A stretch of 22,913 nt of DNA from an uncultured Clostridia bacterium (GTDB lineage: Bacteria > Bacillota > Clostridia > Oscillospirales > Oscillospiraceae), in contig CALLZZ010000164.1 in the NCBI GenBank assembly GCA_937858235.1, positions 1 to 22,913 on the forward strand, given 5' to 3'. The notes under the pieces are model-generated. The model did not search any database. It saw only the letters and a list, made by a program, of their open reading frames with translations, and was not told the DNA's origin. This document shows positions 6,068 through 12,612 of this stretch, piece after piece (within the stretch, counting starts at the first letter, position 1; every line of letters begins with the position of its first letter). The translations under genes were made by a program, and so were the position numbers.

Positions 6068-8551
6068 ATGTTTCAAAATAACAACGGTGCTGTGGTAAGG
6101 CATCTTGCAAAACGCAGTTTGTGTGCGAATAAGCGGCGCAGCGTAATCGCGGTAATAGCAATAGCGTTAACAGGTGTTTTGTTCACGACACTCTTTACAA
6201 TAGGCGTTGGCACAGCCGAAACCCTGCAAAACCAGACGATGCGTCAGGCGGGAACGGACGGCCATGCCATGTTAAAATACATTACCAATGAGCAATACAA
6301 TAAGATCAAAGAACAGCCGTCAGTCAAAAAAATCAGCTATCGGCTCTTTGTTGCGGACAGCGTAGACAATCCGGAGTTTTCAAAAAGGAACGTCGAAATG
6401 TCCTATATGGACGATGCCGCCTTGCAGATGAGCTTTTGTGAACCTACCACAGGGCAGCGGCCTCAGAAGGAAAATGAAGCCATTGCAGACACCAAAACAC
6501 TGGATCTGTTGGGGATTCCTCATGAGATTGGTGCAAAAGTGTCGCTTACCTATACGATCAAAGGCGAAAAGGTGCAAAAAGATTTCGTCCTTTCCGGCTG
6601 GTGGGAAAGCGATCCTCTGATTGATGCCGGGTTTGTGGTAGTTTCTAAGTCCTATGTGGATTCCAATTCAGCCAAACTTGTGAACACCTATAAAGAAAAC
6701 TATTCTTATGCCGGTGTCATCAACTCCTATCTTCTCTTTGACAACAGCATCAACATCTCAGGAAAGCTCCATAAGGTGATTACCGATAGCGGCTATGATT
6801 GGGAAAACAAACAGGCATCGAATTATATTCAAAGCAATGTGAATTGGGCTTATAATTCCACCGGTATCCTCTCAGGCCCTACGTCGATTATTGCTGCGCT
6901 GGCCGCTTTGCTTCTAATTGTTTTTACCGGCTATCTGATCATTTATAATATCTTTCAGATTTCGGTAAAAAACGACATCCGCTTTTATGGGATGCTCAAA
7001 ACAATCGGAACCACGGGTAAGCAGATACGTGGCATGATCCGTCGTCAGGCGCTGCTGCTTTCAGCCGTTGGCATCCCCGTCGGCCTAATTGCGGGCTACC
7101 TGATTGGGAAGCTCTTGGTTCCGGTTGTAATTTCCGCAACGAATGCTGACGCAAACGCTGGGATTACGGTTTCTCTGAATCCGCTCATTTTTGTCGGTTC
7201 CGCTTTATTTGTACTGATTACAGTTCTGATTAGTACCGGCAAACCTGGCAGAATTGCTGCGGGCGTTTCACCGATTGAAGCCATGAGATTTGAAGACGGC
7301 GATGTTTCTGTGAAAAAGAATAAGGAATCGACGGACGGCGGGAAAATATACCGCATGGCATTGTCCAATTTGGGGCGGAATAAGCGGCGCACGGTCTTGT
7401 CCATCGTTTCCATGTCCCTGAGCCTGATCCTTCTCAATACGATGTTCACGCTGTCTCAAGGGTTTGATATGGATAAATACCTGTCCAGATTCGTCGATAC
7501 GGATTTCCTGATTGGGAATGCCAATTATTTTAATGAGCTGAAAAAATTCAGAACGGCTGACGACCAGCTTTCGGAGAGCTTCATCAATGCTGTTATGGAA
7601 CAGCCCGGATTTGAAGAAGGCGGAAGGCTTTACTATGATGTTGATACGGAACACGCCAGCATAGATTACGGGCATTTTACGCCCGTATCGGATTCGGGTG
7701 GGAAAGAAGCGACCGACGAGCATGGGAATACCATCAAGTTGGCACAAGACGGAAAACCCATGCTCGGCCTTTATGGGCTTGAGGGTATCTACACGGACAA
7801 CTATGGAAATGCCGACATGAAAAAGCTCTCGCACTATTCCATAGGCGATACGATTACAATTCATGTCGATGGGAAAAGCCATACCTATGAGCTGCTGGCA
7901 AAGGCTAAGCAGAACTACCGCACCAATTCAAACCGTATTTGGGACGACTTTGGATTTTATCTTCCAGCAAGCGAATACCTGAAAATCGTGGAAAAGCCTG
8001 TGCTGATGACTTATGCATTCAATGTGGCGGACGGAAAAGAATCTGATATGGAGCAGCTTATCAAGACCTATACGGAGCAAAAGGAGCCTGCAATGGATTA
8101 TGAATCCAAGCAAACAGTTGCTGGCGAATTTAACGGCTATCGTTCCACCGTGCTGATGGTGGGAGGCGTTCTCAGCTTCATTACTGGCCTAATCGGAATT
8201 ATAAACTTTATCAACTCAATTCTGGCCAGTATTATTGCTCGGCGGCGAGAATTCGCGGTCCTGCAAAGCGTCGGAATGACCGGGAAGCAGCTCAGGCGAA
8301 TGCTGCGCATGGAGGGTTCTTATTATTCGATAGGGGCAATCCTGCTGTCGCTTCTCGCCGGAACAGTTTGCTCCGTCTATATTGTGAAGTCACTGATCGG
8401 CAGTTTGTGGTTCTTCAGTTATCATTTTATACTTTGGCCTTTGCTTGCCATGTGTCCGATTCTTATCATGATAGCCTTGGTTATACCTGTTGTTTCCTAC
8501 AGAAGCACGGTGCGGCAGAGTATTGTGGATCGTCTGAGAGAGGCTGCTTAG
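6068..8551 (+). CDS. FtsX-like ABC transporter permease, intact, 827 aa
   Basis: Membrane subunit of a MacB/FtsX-type exporter with two FtsX domains. The first helix is at about 27-48, followed by a roughly 230-residue extracellular domain. Three helices around 275-395 carry the FtsX turn YGMLKTIGTTGKQIR. A second half has a helix near 445-465, another extracellular domain, and three C-terminal helices with AVLQSVGMTGKQLRRMLRME. About eight helices in all. An AAGGTGAT site precedes the ATG at 6068. It lies 25 bases after the broken paralogue and forms an operon with the ATPase. Such pairs export peptides or antibiotics or sense cell-wall stress; the substrate is unknown. With one permease broken the transporter could only work as a homodimer of this protein. 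Confidence 0.92.
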   Translation: MFQNNNGAVVRHLAKRSLCANKRRSVIAVIAIALTGVLFTTLFTIGVGTAETLQNQTMRQAGTDGHAMLKYITNEQYNKIKEQPSVKKISYRLFVADSVDNPEFSKRNVEMSYMDDAALQMSFCEPTTGQRPQKENEAIADTKTLDLLGIPHEIGAKVSLTYTIKGEKVQKDFVLSGWWESDPLIDAGFVVVSKSYVDSNSAKLVNTYKENYSYAGVINSYLLFDNSINISGKLHKVITDSGYDWENKQASNYIQSNVNWAYNSTGILSGPTSIIAALAALLLIVFTGYLIIYNIFQISVKNDIRFYGMLKTIGTTGKQIRGMIRRQALLLSAVGIPVGLIAGYLIGKLLVPVVISATNADANAGITVSLNPLIFVGSALFVLITVLISTGKPGRIAAGVSPIEAMRFEDGDVSVKKNKESTDGGKIYRMALSNLGRNKRRTVLSIVSMSLSLILLNTMFTLSQGFDMDKYLSRFVDTDFLIGNANYFNELKKFRTADDQLSESFINAVMEQPGFEEGGRLYYDVDTEHASIDYGHFTPVSDSGGKEATDEHGNTIKLAQDGKPMLGLYGLEGIYTDNYGNADMKKLSHYSIGDTITIHVDGKSHTYELLAKAKQNYRTNSNRIWDDFGFYLPASEYLKIVEKPVLMTYAFNVADGKESDMEQLIKTYTEQKEPAMDYESKQTVAGEFNGYRSTVLMVGGVLSFITGLIGIINFINSILASIIARRREFAVLQSVGMTGKQLRRMLRMEGSYYSIGAILLSLLAGTVCSVYIVKSLIGSLWFFSYHFILWPLLAMCPILIMIALVIPVVSYRSTVRQSIVDRLREAA

Positions 8552-8659
8552 AAAAATTAAATATATCCTCAGAAGAAACGATGATAGAGATTTTGCGTAC
8601 CCACCGTACGGAAAGGAATTTTCAGGCTAATCAAGTGAAGGGCATTTGCCCTATTACAT
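8552..8659 (+). other. Short gap after permease
   Basis: About 110 bases with no supported gene. It contains small inverted repeats (CGTAC-ccacc-GTACG at 8596-8610 and GGGCA-tt-TGCCC at 8640-8651) and no recognisable T-rich terminator for the ABC operon. Confidence 0.4.
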
Positions 8660-8703
8660 GAGTAAACGGGACAGGCAGTTTAATCTGTCTGTCCCGTTTA
8701 CTC
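8660..8703 (+). promoter_or_regulatory. 19-bp hairpin immediately before a ribosome site
   Basis: GAGTAAACGGGACAGGCAG (8660-8678) pairs with CTGTCTGTCCCGTTTACTC (8685-8703), one G-T pair, loop TTTAAT. There is no T run on either side, so it is not a standard terminator. The stem ends 2 bases before the TGGAGG site (8706-8711) of the next gene, so in RNA it could control translation or protect the 5' end. Confidence 0.6.
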
Positions 8704-8719
8704 ACTGGAGGTTAGCCAT

Positions 8720-9424
8720 ATGCCTACAATCAATCTGCGCAAGTATTACCCGCTCCCTACAGAAGACCATTTTATTGAAGTTAGCGACGAGGTTGCTGAA
8801 GCCTTTCTTTTAGCTACGCGCCAGGAAAACAATTACCGGCAGAGAACATATCGACACAAAGCATATTATTCTCTGGATTGCAACGACGGCATCGAAAACA
8901 GCATTCTTCATACGGAGCCGTCGCCCGAAGAAATCCTTATGAAAAAGATTTCGATGGAGCAGCTTTATGAAGCTCTTGACCACCTACCGCCCATTCAGGC
9001 GCGGCGCGTTTATGCGCATTACATTCTCGGCATGAAGAAAGTGGACATTGCCCGCCAGATCGACGGATTGAATAAGCGGCTTTCTATGTGGAAACAGTAC
9101 ACCGACAATAAACCGGTTCGTCAGCGGCTTGTCTCCCTGAAACCAAGGGCATGGGAAGAATTCCAGGACACGCACAGCGTGAAAATCGCCTTGTATGACG
9201 CCTCTGTGCGGTATCTGAACGAACTGAAAGCGTCCGGCGAGAAGATTACGCCCAAGCATTGGCAGGCCGAAGCGGAACGCCTCACCGCCCAAAACAGCGC
9301 CCTGTATCAGCAAATGAAAGCCATGCGCACGGATATTCAGGCCGTGGAGAAAATTCGCAAGACCGCCGATGAACTTGCCCGGTTGGAGAAGTCCAGAGAT
9401 CGGGGGCAGGAACCCGAACGATAA
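8720..9424 (+). pseudogene. Chimera: ICE sigma-like factor N-terminus fused to relaxase C-terminus
   Basis: One 234-aa frame joins two unrelated families. Residues 1-112 match the small sigma-70-like proteins of Tn1549/Tn916-type elements: a YYSLDCNDGIEN motif, SPEEILMKKISMEQLYEAL and RRVYAHYILGMKKVDIAR. This stops exactly where the sigma region 4 recognition helix should follow. From about residue 114 the protein matches the coiled-coil C-terminal tail of element relaxases: LNKRLSMWKQYTDNKPVRQR, ITPKHWQAEAERLTAQNSAL, QMKAMRTDIQAVEKIRKTA. The junction is near base 9056-9060. The gene keeps a good ribosome site (8706-8711) and start, and its stop lies inside the next terminator. Neither half can do its job alone: the DNA-recognition helix and the relaxase nuclease are both missing. 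It probably reflects loss of several kilobases of an integrative element. Confidence 0.75.
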
Positions 9425-9455
9425 AAAATGCCGTACAGGTTTCCCCCATACGGCA
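9423..9455 (-). terminator. Terminator of the RelB/YafQ operon
   Basis: On the minus strand TGCCGTA (complement of 9449-9455) pairs with TACGGCA (complement of 9429-9435) across a 13-base loop and is followed by six Ts (9423-9428). The sigma-relaxase chimera's TAA (9422-9424) lies at its edge. Confidence 0.8.
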
Positions 9456-9460
9456 CTCCG

Positions 9461-9751
9461 TTATTTTCCGAATAAGTCGCTGTGCGTCCCGGTCCGGGCC
9501 AAAGTCAACACCAGCACATCATTCTCAATGCGGTAAATCAGCAGCCAGTCCGGGAGAATGTGGCAGTCCCGGTGACCGGCCCAATCACCGGAAAGCGCAT
9601 GGTCTTTGCTCTTCTCCGGCAGCGGCGTACCCGTCGCCAGCAATGTAACAATCTCTTCCAGCAATTCGATTTTCAGGCCGCGCTTTATCGCCAGTTTGTA
9701 ATCCTTGCGAAATTGCGTGGTGAACTTGACCGTGTACTTTGTTTTTCTCAT
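9461..9751 (-). CDS. yafQ: YafQ-family mRNA interferase toxin
   Basis: Ribosome-dependent endoribonuclease of a type II toxin-antitoxin pair, 96 aa, full length. Catalytic residues of the YafQ family are all present: His51 (DHAL), His64, Asp68 and Trp69 (HILPDW), His90 and Phe94 (RTGTHSDLF). The start ATG overlaps the antitoxin stop by four bases (ATGA), giving translational coupling that keeps antitoxin ahead of toxin. A terminator follows at once. Such pairs stabilise mobile elements and slow growth under stress. The call is firm from the motif spacing, which matches E. coli YafQ almost residue by residue. Confidence 0.92.
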   Translation of the reverse strand: MRKTKYTVKFTTQFRKDYKLAIKRGLKIELLEEIVTLLATGTPLPEKSKDHALSGDWAGHRDCHILPDWLLIYRIENDVLVLTLARTGTHSDLFGK

Positions 9752-10026
9752 TTTTTAAGTTCCGCGAACAGCTCATCCAAGTTGCTGTAGCCCTTTACGG
9801 ACGGGTCTTTCGCAATCCTTTCCGCCTCCAACATGGCGGCTATCGTTTCCTTGTTGGGCTGATCCAGTTTGATGTCAAAGGGAATGCCGCCCTCCCGGAG
9901 CGATTGGCGAACAAAAATATTAAAAGCAGTGGTCAAATTCATGCCAAGCTCGCCAAACAGGGCATCAGCCTGTGTTTTCAAATCTGAATCCATGCGGATG
10001 CTGATATTCGTTGTATTCCCAGCCAT
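9748..10026 (-). CDS. RelB/DinJ-family antitoxin
   Basis: Antitoxin and autorepressor partner of the YafQ toxin, 92 aa. The N-terminus NISIRMDSDLKTQADALFGE is a ribbon-helix-helix DNA-binding segment, followed by LGMNLTTAFNIFVRQSLREG, the conserved second helix of DinJ/RelB proteins. The C-terminus (SNLDELFAEL) is the flexible part that wraps the toxin. I chose ATG 10026 because AAGGAG lies 9 bases upstream; the longer upstream open frame covers the promoter and has no ribosome site. Expressed as antitoxin-toxin operon from the promoter at 10056-10084. Confidence 0.92.
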   Translation of the reverse strand: MAGNTTNISIRMDSDLKTQADALFGELGMNLTTAFNIFVRQSLREGGIPFDIKLDQPNKETIAAMLEAERIAKDPSVKGYSNLDELFAELKK

Positions 10027-10054
10027 AGTATCAACTCCTTCGTACTGGTATCTA

Positions 10055-10084
10055 TAGTATATGCTATTTGCACGATAAATGCAA
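10055..10084 (-). promoter_or_regulatory. Promoter and candidate operator of RelB/YafQ operon
   Basis: On the minus strand TTGCAT (10079-10084) and TATACT (10056-10061) are 17 bases apart. The -10 box lies inside an imperfect palindrome TAGTATATGCTA (10055-10066, 10 of 12 symmetric), a likely binding site for the ribbon-helix-helix antitoxin. Confidence 0.65.
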
Positions 10085-10142
10085 TACACAGCACGAATAA
10101 ATAATAATATTTCGATTTTCGAGGAAAGGAAGCGGTCCACCG

Positions 10143-10544
10143 TTGAAAGCACTCAAACCGCATGAACATAGTCCTGTCATGAACTACCGCCAGTATCGTC
10201 GAGCGCGACGGCTGGTGCATGAGTGCTGCAACTACGATAACGGTAACTGCCTCATGCTGGATAATGGTGAGGAATGCGTCTGCGTTCAGAGCGTTTCCTA
10301 CTCTTTGCTGTGCCGATGGTTCCGCGCCGCCGTCCTTCCGCTGGACAAGGAGTTGGAAACTGCACTATTACATCGACAGGCCGGAAAACGCTGTGTCCTA
10401 TGCGGGGCGTTGTTCCTTCCCGGCTCCAACCGGGTGAAATACTGTCCGGACTGCGCCAAACGAGAGCGACGCCACAGGGAAGCCATAAGGCAGCGGAAAC
10501 GATATGCGATTTCTACGCATTTAGAGCCAGAAAAAGCCCGATAA
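10143..10544 (+). CDS. Cys-rich VLP-family protein of conjugative elements
   Basis: Small cysteine-rich protein found in Tn1549-type elements (Cys_rich_VLP family), role unknown. The hallmark block YRQYRRARRLVHECCNYDNG-NCL..GEECVC is followed by SYSLLCRWFRAAVLPLDKEL and a C-terminal zinc-knuckle-like RCVLCGALF..YCPDCAKRERR (two CxxC pairs). The frame opens at a TTG (10143) preceded by AAAGGAAG, giving 133 aa; an internal ATG at 10179 (MNYRQYRR) matches the usual family start and would give 121 aa. It is divergent from the antitoxin gene, and tnpW follows 115 bases later. Confidence 0.85.
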   Translation: MKALKPHEHSPVMNYRQYRRARRLVHECCNYDNGNCLMLDNGEECVCVQSVSYSLLCRWFRAAVLPLDKELETALLHRQAGKRCVLCGALFLPGSNRVKYCPDCAKRERRHREAIRQRKRYAISTHLEPEKAR

Positions 10545-10659
10545 ATCAAGGCTTTCCGAGCGTGTGTCAGCAAGGGGCCGGCATGTCTGTATTCCAAGGA
10601 CCGAAAAACGGCCTCTAACAGTCGGTAAATTTCCATTCAATGATTTGAAAGGAGCGTCT

Positions 10660-10863
10660 ATGAATAACAAAGGAATCATTAACAGCGCTACCACGTCTGA
10701 CCGTGTTGTTCCCCTTGTCGCACAGGAGGACGAGTGCCCCACACTGGTAGAGAAAATCGGCAAGACCACCTACCGGGTGAAAATCCATTTCAGCGCCACC
10801 AGCCGGGAAACCATGAGCGACAAAATTAAGCGGATGCTCCGCAACGAGGTTAGCCGGACGTAA
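10660..10863 (+). CDS. tnpW: TnpW-family transposon-encoded protein
   Basis: A 67-aa protein of the TnpW family carried by clostridial conjugative transposons; its function is unknown. The recognisable part is LVEKIGKTTYRVKIHFSATS then ETMSDKIKRMLRNEV at the C-terminal end. GAAAGGAG at 10647-10654 lies 5 bases before the ATG. It stands directly after the Cys-rich VLP gene, as in other elements of this kind. The sequence is complete at both ends; the C-terminus is a little shorter than in some relatives. Confidence 0.8.
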   Translation: MNNKGIINSATTSDRVVPLVAQEDECPTLVEKIGKTTYRVKIHFSATSRETMSDKIKRMLRNEVSRT

Positions 10864-11096
10864 TATTTGATTTTTAATAAAAAAATCTTCGATAATTCGT
10901 TAAAACGAATGGCATGACATTGTAAATCCATCGTGCTATTATTATAATATTAAATAGAAGAATAAGCTGAATTTTGTTTGGATCACCGGTTTCACCTTCT
11001 ATTCAAGCAATTGTCTGTATCGTAGATGATCCTTAATTTAGCAATACTGTGCGGTTCGGTCAACATCAGAATGATAATAGGAGATAGGTGGTTAAG
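10864..11096 (+). promoter_or_regulatory. AT-rich intergenic region with promoter and palindrome
   Basis: TTGTAA (10920-10925) and TATAAT (10943-10948), spacing 17, form a good plus-strand promoter. Ten bases before the -35 box is a palindrome ATTCGTT-aa-AACGAAT (10895-10910), a possible operator. A leader of about 140 bases with no other gene follows before the truncated nuclease ORF at 11097. Confidence 0.6.
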
Positions 11097-11219
11097 GTGC
11101 CTAAAAAAAAGATCTCAAAAAAAACGAGCAACAGAAAATCTGCGCCCCCTAAGTTAACAATTCAAGAATTGGAAGACTCTCGTAATGGTGGGCAAATTGC
11201 GTTAAGAGGATTTTCGTAA
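11097..11219 (+). pseudogene. Putative DUF4297-type dsDNA nuclease, N-terminus only
   Basis: A GTG-started frame of 40 codons, preceded by purine-rich AGGAG and AGGTGG stretches and a promoter, reads a lysine-rich start (PKKKISKKTSN) and then SRNGGQIALRGFS. The RxxGGxxALRGF signature opens the DUF4297/Cap4-like dsDNA nuclease domain found in CBASS-type and related phage-defence genes, where it is followed by YQ. Here the sequence passes straight into the left end of an IS66 element (11216), so the gene was probably cut by insertion plus deletion. Nothing resembling its continuation was found right of the element. Assignment rests on a short motif and is tentative. Confidence 0.5.
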
Positions 11220-11240
11220 GCGTCCAATAAGTCGGTGGAT
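11216..11240 (+). repeat. IS66 left inverted repeat
   Basis: Begins GTAAGCGTCCAATAAG and ends GTGGAT; partner at 12232-12256. Confidence 0.75.
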
Positions 11241-11342
11241 GTAAGCTTCCCTGCGAGTATGAGATAATACCCTTGAATTCAAGTTATTAGAGTTTTTCAA
11301 GTTTGGTTGAAAAACTTCAAAGGGGGATTAAAGTGAGAACGA

Positions 11343-12194
11343 ATGCATGAACATCTCCTGAGGGAAGGGTATTTACATGCGGATGAAACCACTGTCCAGG
11401 TTATGAATGAAAAGGGGCGAAGCAATACCACGAAATCTTACATGTGGGTGTACAGCTCCGGACAGCACTCCAAATACCCAGTCCGGATATTCGAATATCA
11501 GCCTGGAAGGAGCGGTAAATACCCTCAGAAATTTCTGAAGGGCTTCAGGGGATTTCTTCACACGGACGCCTATTCCGGTTACAGGAAGATACCAGAGATC
11601 ATAAGGTGCCTGTGTTGGTCACACCTTCGAAGAAAATTCGTGGATGCTCTGCCAAAGGATATTCACAGTCCCGATGCCACCTATACAGGTCAGGGTATCC
11701 GATACTGCAATAAGCTCTTCGAGATTGAAAAGACTCTTGAGGATCAAACAAGTGAAAAGCGTAAACAGGAGCGTCTGAAACAGGAGAAGCCGGTTTTGGA
11801 TGCCTTTTGGTCGTGGGTTGATTCCATCAAAGACGGGATCCTTCCAAAGTCCAAACTTGGTGAGGCCATTCGCTATGCCCGGAACAACAAGGAAGACCTG
11901 ATGAATTATCTCAGGGATGGGAACTGCTCCATTTCAAACAATCTTGCCGAAAACAGCATACGTCCCTTTACAGTTGGAAGAAAAAACTGGCTGTTCAGTG
12001 GCAGCCCGAAAGGAGCTGCGGCAAGTGCTGCTGTATACAGCATTATTGAAAGTGCCAAAGCCAATGGACTGAATCCATACAAATATCTCAAATACATCTT
12101 TAATGAGCTTCCCGGTGTTCAATTTGAAAGAGAGCCTGAATTCCTTGAAGATTATTTGCCATGGAGTTCAGAAGTCCAGGCAGCCTGCAAGTAA
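11343..12194 (+). pseudogene. IS66 transposase (TnpC), N-terminal half lost
   Basis: The 283-aa frame holds the catalytic core of the IS66 transposase: first Asp in YLHADETTVQV, second Asp in FLHTDAYSGY, the C-H pair region RCLCWSHLRRKF, and the Glu in SNNLAENSIRPFTVGRKNWL. The C-terminus is complete (ELPGVQFE..DYLPW). Full proteins are about 520 aa; the leucine-zipper, zinc-finger and helix-turn-helix N-terminal half is gone, and the ATG at 11343 is an internal methionine without a ribosome site. The accessory genes tnpA and tnpB are also missing apart from a few start codons. Not able to transpose alone. Confidence 0.88.
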
Positions 12195-12231
12195 AGTAAA
12201 ACTTTTTGATTCACAGGAATATTGCTTTTTT

Positions 12232-12256
12232 ATCCACTATGTTATTTTACGCTAAC
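12232..12256 (-). repeat. IS66 right inverted repeat
   Basis: Complement begins GTTAGCGTAAAATAAC and ends GTGGAT; matches the left end at 18 of 25 positions. Confidence 0.7.
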
Positions 12257-12393
12257 TTTTGATATAAAAGAACTCAGGGAGTTCATGGAATATGACGAGC
12301 TGGAGCTTGATACCCTGGGAGATAGGAAAACCGCTCTGTTTCTCATTATGAGCGACACGGATACAACCTTTAATTTCGTTATCGCCATTCTGC
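12257..12393 (+). pseudogene. VirD4/TraG coupling-protein fragment
   Basis: Directly after the IS66 right end an open frame reads FDIKELREFMEYDELELDTL, GDRKTALFLIMSDTDTTFNF and VIAI, which matches the middle of VirD4/TraG-type conjugation coupling ATPases (the segment before Walker B). No start, Walker A, Walker B or end remains. The homology stops near 12393, where a different sequence begins. It shows that the IS66 copy sits in the former transfer region of the conjugative element. Confidence 0.75.
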
Positions 12394-12501
12394 AAGCTCC
12401 ATCAATCCATAGTTCGTTTTTTCACGCAGCACTGTGCTGTTTGCTATTTCGATTTCGATATTCTCATTGACGGATCCCTTATTCTCCTGATATACTTTCA
12501 T
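12379..12501 (-). CDS. Unidentified 40-aa ORF, probably a gene start
   Basis: On the minus strand an ATG at 12501, lying 46 bases downstream of a good promoter (12548-12576), opens MKVYQENKGSVNENIEIEIA then NSTVLREKTNYGLMELA. It looks like a real, acidic N-terminus, but the frame runs into the VirD4 fragment and stops. I do not recognise the family. It is probably the first part of a gene whose rest was deleted. The ribosome site is weak (GAGG). Confidence 0.35.
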   Translation of the reverse strand: MKVYQENKGSVNENIEIEIANSTVLREKTNYGLMELAEWR

Positions 12502-12547
12502 TATGACAGCCTCTTGTTTTTGATGGTTTATTGATTTTCACAACATT

Positions 12548-12576
12548 ATTCTATCAGAATTACTTGGAGTTGTCAT
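12548..12576 (-). promoter_or_regulatory. Minus-strand promoter
   Basis: ATGACA (12571-12576) and TAGAAT (12548-12553), 17 bases apart on the minus strand, each one base from consensus. It points to the 40-aa ORF and away from the nucleotidyltransferase gene. Confidence 0.6.
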
Positions 12577-12612
12577 TCTCAATTTCTATGGAGTTTGGGG
12601 CAGGATCGTTTG

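Larger units (their letters stand above)
11216..12256 (+). mobile_element. IS66-family element, internally deleted, both ends kept
   Basis: The transposase belongs to IS66. Terminal inverted repeats flank it: 11216-11240 (begins GTAAGCGT) and the complement of 12232-12256 (begins GTTAGCGT), 18 of 25 positions identical, including AATAA and GTGGAT. Just inside the left end a ribosome site and GTG AGA ACG AAT GCA (11333) look like the first five codons of the first IS66 gene, joined directly to the middle of the transposase. About 1.04 kb remain of an element normally about 2.5 kb. The flanking 8-mers (ggattttc, ttttgata) are not a target duplication. Confidence 0.8.
8720..12400. mobile_element. 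Decayed Tn1549-like conjugative element segment
   Basis: Within 3.7 kb lie a sigma-like start, a relaxase tail, a Cys-rich VLP gene, tnpW and a VirD4/TraG coupling-protein fragment, all typical cargo or transfer genes of Tn1549-type elements in Clostridia. No integrase, complete relaxase or attachment site was found, so borders are approximate and the element cannot move by itself. Confidence 0.55.

Noticed and set aside
7268..7882. 204-aa minus-strand open frame
   Set aside because: Shadow of the intact permease; no ribosome site or known motif.
8660..8703. Rho-independent terminator
   Set aside because: Stem is strong but no T run follows on either strand; recorded as a regulatory hairpin instead.
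10274..10618. 114-aa open frame overlapping the Cys-rich VLP gene
   Set aside because: Alternate-frame shadow with arginine-rich noise; the VLP frame has the Cys pattern.
11208..12264. 8-bp target-site duplication of IS66
   Set aside because: ggattttc and ttttgata do not match.
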